Assembly: GCA_001931905.2 (NCBI GenBank)
Contig: MSJI02000509.1
Coordinates: forward strand, 1 to 18,650
Direction of reading: 5' to 3'
DNA length: 18,650 nucleotides
DNA from: Cladosporium sp. IMV 00045
Taxonomy: Eukaryota > Ascomycota > Dothideomycetes > Cladosporiales > Cladosporiaceae
Part shown: positions 18,047 to 18,650 of the stretch, piece after piece
Layout of the letters: each line of letters opens with the position of its first letter
How positions within the stretch are numbered: the stretch's first letter is position 1
The notes under the pieces: model-generated
Database searches by the model: none
What the model saw: only the letters and a program-made list of their open reading frames with translations
Told to the model about the DNA's origin: nothing
Program-made: the position numbers and the translations under genes

Positions 18047-18650
18047 GCTGGGATGTTGGGCGATTACATAAGCGAAATTGTGAGGTATAGCTGTGGGCAG
18101 TTATGGGCTGGGATTCGAATCCTTTTGAGATTTTTTCTTTTTGTCAGACCGGTGCGAATTTCTATATCCTGCAGTGTCAGGTAATAATAGACGATATACA
18201 TAGATTATAGAGAGAGATAATACAAACCCACCACAATAATAATAATATCCAAACCCATCCAAACAAACCCTCTCCATTCAAGCCCGCACCAAACCCATCC
18301 GAAAACCCCATCAACCATGCATGTATTTGATGTCATACCCTCAAGCCTGAACAACAACGCACAATCATCATCGGCAGGAGTCGTCCCCGAACCCGCTCAC
18401 CATTGACCATCAAAAAGACAAACAAACTTCGCCCGGCGAATTCTAGATTAATTTCTAGCTTCCCCCGTTACGAACACAAGCCCACCCTGCGTTTCCACCC
18501 AGATCCACACCTCGTCTTTCGCACGGAGCAATAGGGCCACACCATGACATGAATGACAGTACACGAAAAGGATTTGGGCGTTTGTTTGCGATCGCGATTG
18601 ATCGGTAATCTAGGACTTGCTTCGGAGACAGGTGATGTCTCCTTTTTTTT
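18047..18650 (+). other. 3' flank of the zinc-finger gene, no gene seen
   Basis: Presumed 3' untranslated and termination region. It is A/T-rich with AATAAT-type signals near 18184 and 18233-18246, a short (AAT)n run near 18236, and two copies of AAACCCATCC around 18251 and 18292. The last bases are a run of eight T. Confidence 0.5.

Noticed and set aside
18105..18130. TTCGAATCC resembling a tRNA T-loop and B box
   Set aside because: The flanking bases do not form a T stem, and no acceptor or anticodon arm is present.

Overview
The window reads as nuclear DNA of a filamentous ascomycete (Pezizomycotina). The evidence is short introns of 52-71 nt with GT..AG ends and CTAAC/CTGAC-type branch sites, a Sho1 osmosensor, a fungal sugar porter of the major facilitator superfamily, a small-subunit catalase, and two proteins of types common in filamentous fungi (a Ser-rich C2H2 zinc-finger protein and a coiled-coil protein ending in an HPD motif). 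A Dothideomycete origin is a guess from the look of these last two proteins. Gene calls come from reading translations and splice sites by eye.

Left third (1-8550), all genes on the minus strand. A catalase gene starts at 1483 and runs off the left edge. Its reading frame breaks once, near position 1196, although clear catalase sequence continues on both sides. Upstream of it lies sho1 (2829-3903, three exons), with four membrane segments and a C-terminal SH3 domain. The roughly 680 nt before the sho1 start contain no ATG on the sense strand and look like a long pyrimidine-rich leader. After a 2.6-kb stretch without a supported gene, holding a perfect 41-bp tandem duplication and a diverged repeat of about 117 bp, comes a 516-residue sugar porter (6503-8124, one intron) with a plausible TATA box and several CreA-type motifs upstream. 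Catalase and Sho1 both belong to stress responses linked to the HOG MAP-kinase pathway. Their adjacency is suggestive but may be chance.

Middle (8551-12385): 3.8 kb with no protein gene I can support. It contains several inverted repeats, the largest with 16-nt arms about 62 nt apart.

Right third (12386-18650): a minus-strand gene for a 438-residue protein (Cys/His-containing N-terminus, acidic linker, long charged coiled coil, C-terminal HPD segment); an intron-less tRNA-Gly(UCC) on the plus strand with TATA-like boxes near -30 and -50 and T-run terminators; a further long gene-free stretch; and a plus-strand, single-exon gene for a 572-residue C2H2 zinc-finger protein, probably a transcription factor. 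No CRISPR array, insertion sequence, biosynthetic cluster or obvious new multi-gene system is visible. The most unusual items are the broken catalase frame, the coiled-coil/HPD protein family, the AUG-free sho1 leader and the intergenic repeats.
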